Part shown: positions 1-9,870 of the stretch, one piece after another
Position numbering within the stretch: position 1 is the stretch's first letter
Layout: each line of letters opens with the position of its first letter
From: Scenedesmus sp. ARA3
Taxonomy: Eukaryota > Chlorophyta > Chlorophyceae > Sphaeropleales > Scenedesmaceae
Assembly (NCBI GenBank): GCA_004335835.1
Contig: RWJK01001013.1
Location: 140,314-204,313, forward strand
DNA: 64,000 nucleotides
Direction: 5' to 3'
Made by a program: the position numbers and the translations under genes
Notes under the pieces: generated by a model
Seen by the model: only the letters and a program-made list of their open reading frames with translations
What the model was told of the DNA's origin: nothing
Databases searched by the model: none

Positions 1-757
1 CAGCAGCAGCAGCAGCTGTGCCTTGTTTGTCCGCTGAGTCATCAGCCTTGGTAAGATCCACCACATCACCAGAGGGGGCAGGGCGGACGGCATCAGATCC
101 CCCAGCATCACCAGCAGCAGCAGCAGTGTTGTCATCCTCTTCATGCTCTTCTTCATGCTCTTCTTCATGCTCTTCTTCATGCTCTTCTTCATGTTCATCA
201 GAGTCCAGCAGCAGCAGCTCCTCGCCCTCCTCCTCCTCCTCCTCCTCCCCCTCTTCTGCCTCTTCTGCTTCTTCTCCCTCCTCTGCTTCCTGTTGCTCAC
301 TGCCACCCTCACCAGCCTCACCATCTGCTGCATCATCATCAACCTGCAGCAGCAGCAGCAGCAGCAGCAGCAAGCAGGAATGGTACACACAGAAAGTGTG
401 GTAGGCAACTGCAGCAACGGTGGTGTGGTGCACTCCTGGTGTGGCAACAGCCCCTGCGCAGAAGCCACAGTGCCTCAGTGTGCACAAGCATGCAGCGGGC
501 AGATGAGCTGTCAAGTACTTATAAGCCCCTGAATCCTTGATACGTATCCAAACACCCAACTCACCCACGATCTTTGCAGATCACAGCACAGACGCCACAT
601 CAACTGACAGTGCACTGGCCACATGATCTAACAAATTCCAAACCCCACCCTCAACCGCACCTGCTCAGTGTCCATGTCATCATGGCCTGACAGGCTCAGC
701 CGCTCTTCTGACTCCTCCTCATCTTCGTACTGCTCGTACTGCTCGCCATCATCCTCA

Positions 758-788
<31 letters not shown>

Positions 789-1004
789 CATCCACATGTG
801 CTTCCTCTTGCTGCTGCTGCTGTTCAACATCATCACCGTGTGCTTCCTCATGCTGCTGCTGCTGCTCCTGGCTGCCTGTCGCCTGGCTTTGACTTTGACC
901 AGGCAGCTCATCATACAGCCCACCTTCATCACCATCATCATCCTCATCCTCACCGCCTGCTGCTGCTGCTGTATCCCCTGTATCTGGTGTTCCCGGCTGC
1001 TCGT

Positions 1005-1041
<37 letters not shown>

Positions 1042-1177
1042 TTCGTCTCTTACACCCCTGCTGCTGCCTGGGCTGCTGCTCCGCCGCTGCTGCCGCCCCC
1101 TGCTGCCACCCGGGCCACCTACTGGCTCGTCCTCCCGCTGCCGCTTCCGAGCAGAACTATCCCCGCCACCCTCTCTA

Positions 1178-1211
<34 letters not shown>

Positions 1212-2867
1212 AGTCTTCTGAGTATCGCCGTCTGCTGTCTCTACTGCGATCTGCATCCCTGCCATACTCCCTGTTTTGACTCCTGTCCATGCCACGCGCT
1301 GCTGCCCTGCGGCCATCCCAGCCGCCATTTTGCTGCTGCTGCTGCTGCTGCTGCTTGTCTTTGAGCAGCACCGGTGTGAATGGCCCCAGCAGAGTGGAGC
1401 AGGCCACAGCAGGGCAGCTCACCAGCAGCAGCTCCAGCAGGCCCAGCCCGTAGCGGCTGATTAGGGGAGGGGCATCAGGGATGCACACGGCAGCTGAGGG
1501 GGCAGCGGCAGCAGCAGCGGCGGCGCAGGAGTAACAGCAGCAGCAGCAGCAGCAGCAGAAGCAGCAGCAGCAGAACCATTCAGTCAGGGTTGGTTGTGAG
1601 CTTATTTGCAGGGTGATCGCAGCTGCAAGCCGGCACAGATAATTATAGATCCCTGAAACCTGCAAAGGCATGAGGCCATCAGCAGCTCCAGCAGGCCCAG
1701 GCCGTAACGGCTGATTAGGGGAGGGGCATCGGGAATGCACACGGCAGCTGGAAAAGTGAACACAGCAGTAGCAGAGATGCAACGGCAGCAGCGGCAGCAG
1801 CAGCAGCAGCATGTGGACGGAGCTTAATTTCGTGCTGCATGTGCAAGGCTCGCGCAGGTGCAAGCCGACAAGAGATGGACACAGCAACTAGTATACTTTC
1901 AGGGTATTGTTAGTGGTGCAACAGCAAAGGATGCAGCAAGCATACCAGCACTCCACCCACAGCAACGCCACCAGCAACAGCATCACAATCAGCTGCAGCA
2001 CAGCCACATGCCATGTGGACTTCTAGTGTTGTCTATCATAGCAGAGCATCCGTGATTATGCAAGAGCAAAAGAGACGACAGGACAACGGAGACATACCAG
2101 CAGTCCTCCCACAGACACCACCAGCACACAGCAGCACGAAACAACTGCAGCAGCTACATGACAATCACTCTACGATGTGCGCTGCACTCCATACCTCGCA
2201 CTGCCGCTGCTCCTGCCAGCTCCAGCCGCTCATCAAGCAGCGCCAGCCAACATACCAGCACCCCACCCACAGCAACACCGCCAGAGCTCACAGCAGCATA
2301 TAACAGCTACAGCAGTCTCATGATGACTACTTCCATGCCCTTCTCCCCCCGCACCTCTCACTGCCGCTGCTCCTGCCAGCTCCAGCCGCTCGTCAAGCAG
2401 CGCCAGGAAAGACGCCTAGGCTGTACCATAAAACAGCTGCATCAGGCATGTGCTGACTACTATGCCCTTCTCCCCGCACCTCGCACTGCCGCTGCTCCTG
2501 CCAGCTCCAACCGCTCGTCAAGCAGCAACAGGGACGAAACGTGCCCGCAGACCACCCACAGCTAACATATCAACGCCCACCTCATTCGCATGTGATCAGA
2601 ATGCTTATGCTACATGCAAACTTCTGTTAACAGCAACACCACCAGCACACACAGCAGCATAGAACAGCTGCAGCAGGCATGTGCTGACTACTTCTATGCC
2701 CTTCTCCAGCCGTACCTCGCACCGCCGCTGCTCCTGCCAGCTCCAACCGCTCATCAAGCAGCGAGAGGTACTGCGCGGCTGTGCTGCTGCAGCTGGCCAG
2801 CAGGATGGAGGCGGCTATGCCGGCCACGCCCACTTCCAGATCAAATGGCGTGTGCGTCCTGGCGCGG

Positions 2868-2926
<59 letters not shown>

Positions 2927-2976
2927 NNNNNNNNNNNNNNNNNNNNNNNNNNNNNNNNNNNNNNNNNNNNNNNNNN

Positions 2977-3039
<63 letters not shown>

Positions 3040-4539
3040 AGGAGGCAGCACTTTGTAACAAACACGCTGCACTGTCAAGCCTGCCAACCATCAACGTCAA
3101 CACTAACCAGCAGCACCACCTATTGATGCCGTTGCTGCAACCTACGACCACCGATTCCTACCTGCTGGACGCCAGCAGCTTGTACCAGCTTCTCAAGCAC
3201 ACCGATGTCACCGCCGTTCAACATTTGTCACAACTGCTCACCTGGCGCACGCCAGCAGCTTGCACCAGCTCTTCTTCAGGGCACAGCTTCAGAAACTGTC
3301 ACAAGCAGCCAAAGCTGCCGCGGCTGCTCACCTCACGGATGCCAGCAGTTTGTACCAACTTTTAAAAGCACTGTTGCAACCGGAAACTGCTTCAAACAAT
3401 GAAGTATGTCACAACTGCTCACCTGGCGGATGCCAGCAGCTTGCACCAGCTGGCTGCCATGTCCAGTGCTGCCTCCTCAATGGCAGCCCAGGCGGCCGGC
3501 TGCTGCTCCGACGAAGCCGCGCCTGCTGCTGCTGCTGCTGCTGCTGCTGCAATCTTGGACTGCAGCGCAGCTGGCTTGCCTGCAGCAGCAGCAGCAGCAA
3601 CGAATAGTTTTTGATCTCATAGGTTCTGGTGAGATGTTTCAGTAATGCACTGCTGCTGTAGCTGCTGTGTGAGGCTTGCATTGGCCAAGGCGCTGCTGAA
3701 CCACACATAAATTCAGCTGACACAGGCTTGCACGAACTTTGCAGCCCTTCATCCACCTCTCAGGGCAGCCAGCACTGCGTCTGCCAACTGACTCAGCTCA
3801 TCCAGCCTGCCGCCAGACGCCTCCAAATGCAAAATTTCTTGCTGTACTATGCATACAGCCCCCACCATCCTTGTAAATGCCGGCCAACACATCATATATA
3901 CAACACCATAGGGCCACTGCTCAGTTTAATACATGCCGCTGAGCGTCCTTGATAAACATCACTCCCACCTCTCAGGGCAGCCAGCACAGCATCAGCCAGC
4001 TGTGACAGCTCATTTACACCTCACACGTCGATTGAGAATGTGTTGCAAGCCATTCAAAAACCCCAAAGACAAACCTCAAACATCACTCCCACCTCTCAGG
4101 GCAGCCAGCACAGCGTCTGCCAGCTGACTCAGCTCATCCACACCTTACATTGTCATTTGAGACTGTGTTGCAAGCCCTCCACAAACCCTAAACATCACCC
4201 CCACCTCTCAGGGCAGCCAGCACAGCGTCTGCCAGCTGTGACAGCTCACAGGCAAGGCGCTATTGGCCCCTAAACCACACTGTCTAGCGCATATCAACCC
4301 CCAGCCCCAACCCACCCCAACCCCAACCCCACCCACCTCTCAGGGCAGCCAGCACAGCATCTGCCAGCTGTGACAGCTCCTCCAGCCTGCCGCCAGGCGG
4401 CGTGCTCTCAATGCGCGAGTGGCTCAGCCGCACAGCCCTCCAGTACTGCACAGCAGCAGACAGCGCCGCCACAAAGGCGCCAGGCAGGCAGGACAGCGGC
4501 AGCAGCGGCGGCGGCTGCAGCTGCAGCTGCGGCGGCTCT

Positions 4540-4575
<36 letters not shown>

Positions 4576-6017
4576 GAGCTGGGGAGCTGCAGCAGGGGGT
4601 TGGCTGCAGGCAGAGGCCCAAGCTGCTGCTCTGCTGCCACCTGCAGCGCAGCAAAAAGTGCGGTATAAAGCGTGGGAGATCGCATTTAGTGCTGCTGCTG
4701 GGAGCTCTGGCATAGTGCAGGGTACTTGGCATCCATGACACTGTGCTGCGTTTGCAATGTTTTGACCTAGGCACTGCTCTTGTGTTACTGCCACCACACG
4801 CAAGTTTCTGATGCAGCTGCAGCATGCTGTCCAGCCGGCAATGTGCTGCTGTCTCTGCTACTTCCCTGTATCAGCATACAAGTGCTGCTGCTGCTGCTGC
4901 TGCTGACCTGTAGCTGGTGTGGTGCAGACTTGAGCACGCAGCCCTGCAGCAGCAGGCTCAGGCTCTTGAACTTGCCATTGAGCACCAAGTGGTCGGTGGA
5001 CAACACCTGCAGCAGCAGCAGCAGCACTAGAAATTATATGACACGTTGGGATGCACGCTCCTCTAGTAGTGCACATGACAGCCGGCCGTTGACACATGCA
5101 GGGCAAGTAGCTACTGCTTGCAAGGAGCTAGCATACAGCTGCTCCTAGTACAACGACCAGCACAGGATCACCACTACGGTAGCTGCCTCTACCTTGCGTT
5201 GTGTATTGGTTTATCTTGTATCTGGTAACTTTGATTGCAATGCATGGTGTCACAAGTAAAACACCAAGCATGCAACGCTTGTCTGCATCACTTGCATTGC
5301 AAGGAAGCACCATGCAGCAGCAGCTGCTGCTGCCATTCTTACTAGCACATCATTCTTACTACAGTATCTGCCTGTATCTTGGTGCTGACGTATCAGTTAT
5401 CTGCACTGGTATCTGCACTGACATACAATGTATAAGATAGTAGCACCAAGGCATGCAGGATTAGCATCAGCCACCTCTCGCACCTCCAGCACAGGCAGGC
5501 CCTGCGGCTGCTGCTGCACTTCTGTCAGCTTCACCAGCTGCACAAAGCGTGCAGCTGAGGGCGAGAACACATCCTTTGCATACGCCCTGAGCAGAACCCT
5601 GCTGCCTGGAGGCACCTGGCCCGCTGCTGCTGCTGCTGCACTGATGGCGCCGATCTGCACTGGCTCAGGAAACTTGACCTGCAGAGCATTTGCAGCAGTA
5701 TGACGAATGAAACGGCAGCTGACAAAGTAACATACGCGCGGTGACTGGCTGCCTTTGCCTCACATTGAGGTACCTGAAGCCATGGCATGCACTCCTACAT
5801 ACTGTGACTGCTCCGGCCATGGTCTGCAGGCAGGCCTGACCTGGGCATGTGCTACTGCCAGGGTGGCATTGCAGGTGCGAAACCTGCTGTTGCGTACCTC
5901 CAGAATGTGATCACCAAAGTGCTCCTTTTCAATGGTGGCTTCAAACAGCACATCCGTCAGTAGTACCTGCTGCTGCTGCTGCTCCTGCAGGACACCTGGA
6001 GGTTGGCCGCCCTCCAT
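1..6017 (-). CDS. VIR: Virilizer-like m6A methyltransferase complex subunit (3' end outside window)
   Basis: Predicted scaffold of the nuclear m6A mRNA methyltransferase complex (Virilizer/KIAA1429 family, partner of WTAP/FIP37). Exons on the minus strand: 6017-5898, 5678-5475, 5006-4908, 4640-4337, 3579-3423, 2858-2716, 1493-661, 343-1 and beyond; all splice sites are GT-AG and phases close, giving about 734 codons in the window. The first three exons form a VIR_N-type domain: DVLFEATIEKEHF, then VKFPEPVQIGAI, then TDHLVLNGKFKSLSLLLQG, which matches the order and spacing I know from plant VIR. Exon 4 carries polyQ and a helical stretch; exon 7 has an RS/acidic region with polyA and polyQ; exon 8 is very acidic with EEEH repeats. 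The family assignment rests on the N-terminal domain only. Start is the first ATG, 411 bp from divergent PEX10. Several exons have degenerate tandem copies in the adjacent introns. Confidence 0.82.
143..193 (-). repeat. 12-bp coding minisatellite (EEEH repeat)
   Basis: About four copies of a 12-bp unit (catgctcttctt on the plus strand) in the last visible exon of the Virilizer-like gene. On the minus strand each unit encodes Glu-Glu-Glu-His. The repeat keeps frame and extends the acidic tail of the protein. Confidence 0.85.
1660..1747 (-). repeat. Copy of the start of VIR exon 7
   Basis: This segment repeats the first ~80 bases of exon 7 (true start 1493), including an AG acceptor immediately before the copy at 1748-1749. 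The copy still encodes the AAVCIPDAPPLISRYG segment in the same phase, so it could act as an alternative 3' splice site, but the frame then meets a stop after about 30 further codons. Offset is about 254 bp. Confidence 0.75.
2186..2530 (-). repeat. Three degenerate copies of the VIR exon 6 3' end
   Basis: The last ~50 bases of exon 6 with its donor (exon end 2716) recur with equivalent ends at about 2480, 2355 and 2195 inside the following intron. All share the string gccgctgctcctgccagctc. Offsets are 236, 125 and 160 bp. The copies differ from one another by substitutions, so they are not a recent assembly stutter. Confidence 0.8.
2872..3030. repeat. Long CAG tract split by an assembly gap
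   Basis: A pure CAG tract runs from 2872 to 2926, then 50 N (2927-2976), then CAG again to 3030. It lies in the intron between VIR exons 5 and 6. The 50-N gap is probably a placeholder, so the real tract length is unknown and may be much larger. Confidence 0.95.
3160..3360 (-). repeat. Three degenerate copies of the VIR exon 5 3' end
   Basis: The terminal ~45 bases of exon 5 and its donor (exon end 3423) recur with equivalent ends at 3332, 3242 and 3162, giving offsets of 91, 90 and 80 bp. The shared core is gccagcagcttg with nearby variants. They are in the intron immediately downstream of the exon on the coding strand. Confidence 0.8.
3754..4392 (-). repeat. Five tandem copies of the VIR exon 4 3' end
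   Basis: The functional exon end (4337, encoding ELSQLADAVLAALRG) is followed on the coding strand by four further copies with ends at 4205, 4093, 3969 and 3757. Each keeps the donor context (cacctctcagggcagccag on the plus strand). Intervals are 132, 112, 124 and 212 bp. The copies retain a GT donor but no obvious acceptor of their own. Confidence 0.9.
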
Positions 6018-6428
6018 CCTGCGATCCTGCCACCACTTCCTTATGCAACGCTTTGTTTATTTTGATGATACATCTGCTCCTGCTGCTGACACAGCACGCC
6101 TGCTAGCGGGTTTTGCTTTCAAAACTTTGTACTGGACGCAGCACTTGTGTTAATTGCATTCACGACGTTGTCATATATGTGTTGAACGCGATGGTTTCAA
6201 CTCAGCTAATCAACAACCACCAAATTGGTAACTTTGTTGCATACGAGTGACTAATGACACTTCGACAACTCCATCTGCTCTAAAGCCTCGATTAGGCAAC
6301 ATTATGAACTTGCCGATCAGCCCTTTCTCAGTTTCAAGCAGAGTTTGAAACTGTTTGATCAGCCACGCGATATCGCTGCACAGTCAGCAACAGTAGCCCT
6401 GCTTCAGGCAGCATAGAGTGCATAGAAC
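6018..6428. promoter_or_regulatory. Divergent promoter interval between VIR and PEX10
   Basis: This 411-bp interval separates two head-to-head start codons and must hold both promoters and 5' UTRs. It is visibly less GC-rich than the flanking exons and contains a TATATG stretch near 6173. No further motif can be assigned by eye. Confidence 0.5.
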
Positions 6429-7350
6429 ATGCATTCAACGGGTGCTGCTGGGCTACCTTGGCGCACAGCTCCACAACCGGACATAGTCAGAGCCGCTCAA
6501 AAGGTACCCTGAGTTCATGGGCAGCACCAGAAGCAGCAGGAATAGCAGCAGGAGCACAACAGCAGTGGCAGCAGCAGCGCTGGCTTTGCATGCTCACACG
6601 TATCTTATCACAACTTGCGCTGCAGGATGACCTGTATCTGCAACAGAGCATTGACGCCTGCTACGATGCCGTCATGCGCATGTTTGGTGCAGTGCCTGCC
6701 CTACAGCACTCCAAGTGAGCGCATACTGGCATCAGTCAGCAAGCAGCAGTGTACCTGTAGCAAGCAGCGCGCTTGATGTGTGCCACGCTTAGAGTGTTGC
6801 TGCCAGCTGTCAGCTTATTTGTTTCTTATTTTCGAAAGGCAACTGGCAGAGCACTACCCTCTTCCTGAAAACTGGCCAGCTGCACTCTCTTAATCAGGGT
6901 GTGCATTGTGTCTGTGCACCTCCTCTCTCCAGCTCCCAGCTAGCTACTCCTGCCTTGCCACCAATCATGCTGTGGGAGCCTAACTTCCACTCCTGCTTGT
7001 GCACATGAAAATCGCCTGTGCGCCTGCCGCAGGTCCTGCAGGCTGCTGGCCAGCTTCATGCACTTCGTATCTTGTACTGTTGGCTCATGTACTTTGTACT
7101 GGTGGCTGTGCTTCTGCCGCAGGTCCTGCAGGCTGCTGGCCAGCTTCATGTACTCTGTATCTCGTATTGTTGGCTCATGCACTTTGTACTGTTGGCTGTG
7201 CACTTGCCGCAGGTCCTGCAGGCTGCTGGCCAGCTTCATGTACTACGCCCTCACCACAGGCGCAGGCCTGCAGACGCTCGGGGAGGAGTACTGCGACATC
7301 CTGCAGATCACCCGACAGCAGCTGCAGCTGCCTGCAGCCAGCAGCAGTAT

Positions 7351-7398
<48 letters not shown>

Positions 7399-7440
7399 GC
7401 CGGCGGGAGGAATGATGCAGGCAAATCCATCAGGCCTTCC

Positions 7441-7472
<32 letters not shown>

Positions 7473-8461
7473 CGAGCCAGCTGCTGACAGCGACGGTGTA
7501 TGGGCTGCCACAAGCCCGCACGCGTATGCTGGTGGTGCTGCTGCAGCTGCTGGGACCTGCGCTGCTTGACAGGCTTGCTGCAAGCCTAGATAGAGCCAGT
7601 GAGGCTGGCGGTTTAGGGTTTGACCTGGGCGGGGAGGGGTTAGGGTTTGGGGGCAGCAGCTGGATGGATAATGCAGATTGCATGGATGGGGATGATGAAG
7701 ATGCATACGGCGAGGGAGGCAGTGGACACTATCAGCAGCAGCAGCGGCGGCAGCGGCAAGGAGGTGAAACATCCGCAGACTTGGCAGACAACAACAGCAG
7801 CAGCAGCAGGCCGCTCCTGTCTCAGCTGAAGCTAGCTTGGCGCGGAGTGCTGCAGCAGCTAGCACCTCGCTGGCCCGTGCTGAAGCCTTGGCTGCTGCTA
7901 CTGGGCAGGCTGCACCTTGCTGCATTCTACCTCAACGGCACATACTACGAGTGGACGAAGCGGCTGCTGGGTGTGCGCTACACATCCATTTCAGCTAGCA
8001 GAGAGCCCCGGGCGTCATATAGGGTATTGGGTCTGGTGCTGCTGGTGCAGCTGGGCGTTGCAGCAGCGCAGCAGGCGCAGCCGCAGCTGCAGCAGCTAGC
8101 AGCGCTGCGGCACAGCGCAAGCAGGGGGTCTCTGGCTCTGCAGCAGGCAGGAAAGGCAGAAGTGCAGCTGCAGCAGCAGCAGCAGCATGCAGCAGTACTA
8201 CCAGAGCCTGGCCCCGCAGCAGCAGCAGCAGCAGCAGAGACAGGTCAGCAGAAGGCTGCAGGAGCAGCAGCCAGCAGCTGGAGCAGCCGGCAGTGTCCTC
8301 TGTGCTTGTCTGTGCGCACACACCCGACGTGTACGCCTTGCGGGCATGTGTTTTGCTGGAACTGCATTGCGCAGTGGTGCACCGAGAAGCCGGAGTGCCC
8401 GCTGTGCAGGACAGCCGTGGTGCCGTCGCAGCTGGTGTATGTATACCACTCTGACTTCTAG
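6429..8461 (+). CDS. PEX10: Peroxin 10, peroxisomal RING E3 ligase
   Basis: PEX10 sits in the peroxisomal membrane and, with PEX2 and PEX12, ubiquitinates the import receptor PEX5. Exons 6429-6503, 6626-6714, 7222-8461 give 467 residues with closed phases. The N-terminus (WRTAPQPDIVRAAQKDDLYL) and LASFMYYALTTGAGLQTLG are family signatures; GVRYTS followed by YRVLGLVLLVQL marks the membrane region; residues 413-451 are a C3HC4 RING (CPLC, CGHVFCWNC, CPLC) and the protein ends LVYVYHSDF as PEX10 does. The protein is longer than usual because of polyQ runs (two in the first third, one before the RING) and a Gly/Asp-rich insert. The exon 3 start is present in three tandem copies; only the last leads into the full reading frame. 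Confidence 0.95.
7030..7250 (+). repeat. Three 90-bp tandem copies of the PEX10 exon 3 acceptor and start
   Basis: The acceptor plus the first ~30 bases of exon 3 occur with equivalent exon starts at 7042, 7132 and 7222, exactly 90 bp apart. Each has ccgcaggtcctgcaggctgc. Only the third copy continues into YYALTTGAG and the rest of the protein; the first two run into cttcgtatcttgtactg-type intron sequence. All three keep a usable AG, so aberrant splicing is possible. Confidence 0.9.
7351..7471 (+). repeat. Two in-frame CAG tracts (polyQ) in PEX10
   Basis: CAG runs at about 7351-7396 and 7442-7471 encode two polyglutamine blocks between the PEX10 N-terminal helices and the central membrane region. 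They inflate a normally compact linker. Confidence 0.9.
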
Positions 8462-9384
8462 CCTTGCATGCGCCGGGTGACGGCATTGAAAAAAATTTGC
8501 ATGGTCACTAACGTGACGAGCAGCTTGCCTGTTGTGCTGAAACTGTACATGATGATTACCCAGCAACATGTTTGATTGACAGTGGTGCAGCTGGCCAACC
8601 ATTTGTTGACCAAGTGCAACGTACTGCCTGATATCAGAAGGGTATACAACATAGCTGGCGTTGCTTGAGGCTGCCAGTGTTGTGCTTTCGCCACTGTCGT
8701 GTTTTTGATGTCAGCAAGCATCTGTGGCCACCGGATTTGAGTGCCTGCCACATGCGTCGGCTTCTGCCATGTTGCTGTACCAGGCTTCTGTGCCGTTCAC
8801 ACTGAAGATTGAAGGCAGCGCAAAAAAGCGCGCGCAGAGAAGCGGCCGGCTGGCCGGCGTACTACAACTCCCTGCAGAAGGGAGGCCTTTATGTAATGCG
8901 CCGATGGACTTTATGGATCTGATGACCTTGGTGGTGGACCCGCACAAGCTTGTGCCTCTTGATAGTACACTTGTGGCACAACACTGCAGGCCGCATGCAC
9001 ACTGGAGGTGCTGTTCAACATGGCTGAGTCAGCCTGCCAGGGACGGACACTGCAGCTGCAGCCTATCACAGCCTCATGACGATGCTGTATGTGCTGCACC
9101 ACAGCGCGCGCTGCGCACAATGAAGGCATAGCTAGCCTCACCAGTCAAATCGTGCCAACTGGCATGCACAGCATCGCACAGCAAAGCCGCCAGTGGCGGG
9201 GCCGATGGCGTTGATGCTATGGCTTGATGGGTAACATGATGATGATCACACAGCAAAGCCGCCATTGCAACTTGGATGCTGCCCGCGCACATGTAGACTG
9301 CTGCCATGCAAACTGCAAGTCTGCTATCAACACCCAGCCAGCACCGACAGCACCACATTGCCGATGATGCTGTTGATGCACTGG
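8462..9384. other. Intergenic stretch between PEX10 and the BBS5 repeats
   Basis: No convincing gene. TGTAA at 8892-8896, about 430 bp after the PEX10 stop, may be its polyadenylation signal. A short direct repeat containing cacagcaaagccgcca occurs near 9177 and 9250. An open frame at 8724-9131 has no recognisable domain and no splice context. Confidence 0.4.
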
Positions 9385-9870
9385 CTTGCATCACAGGATG
9401 CTCCACAGCTGCTGTATGCTTGCGCCATATCTGGGGGCCTTCACTGCCAGGCCCAGCTCCGCACTGAACACAGGCTCGCCAGCATGCTGCGCAGCGCCAT
9501 GTGGCCAAGCCCCTGGCTGCATCACAGAGTGCTCCACAGCTGCTGTATGCTCGAGCCATCCGAAAGAGTCTTTAGGCGCCTCCACTGCCAGCCCCAGCTC
9601 CGCACTGAACACAGGCTGCCCAGCAGCGCCATGTGGCCAAGCCACTGGCTGCATCACAGAGTGCTCCACAGCTGCTGTATGCTGGCACCATCCTTGGGGG
9701 CCTCAATTGCCAGCCCCAGCTCCGCACTGAACACAGGCTCGCCAACATGCTGCGCAGTGCCATGTGGCCAAGCCACTGGCTGCATTACAGGATGCTCCAC
9801 AGCTGCTGTATGCTCGCGCCATCTTTAGGGGCCTCAATTGCCAGCCCTAGCTCTGCACTGAACACAGGCT
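9385..9870 (-). repeat. Four tandem copies of the BBS5 terminal exon
   Basis: The end of the last BBS5 exon plus flanking sequence is repeated four times. The shared string cacagctgctgtatgct starts at 9414, 9535, 9667 and 9798 (intervals 121, 132, 131 bp). The right-most copy belongs to the complete gene. Copies encode variants of [11 protein letters not shown] and ASIQQLWS followed by a stop; the 9535 copy has a frame change (PKDSFGWLEH). This repeat lies downstream of the gene, so it cannot be explained by intron growth alone. Confidence 0.9.

Noticed and set aside
18..532. Plus-strand Ser-rich and Leu-rich open frames
   Set aside because: They are antisense shadows of the acidic EEEH exon of the Virilizer-like gene.
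7608..7655. Telomere-like ttagggtttg repeats
   Set aside because: The few copies lie inside the PEX10 reading frame and encode a Gly/Leu/Phe-rich segment. There is no array, so chance is more likely than an interstitial telomere.
8724..9131. A 135-codon plus-strand frame after PEX10
   Set aside because: No recognisable domain and no splice context; it probably falls in the PEX10 3' UTR and beyond.
9385..9870. CRISPR-like or transposon-derived array
   Set aside because: The ~121-132-bp units are copies of the BBS5 terminal exon, not short repeats with unique spacers, and carry no terminal inverted repeats.
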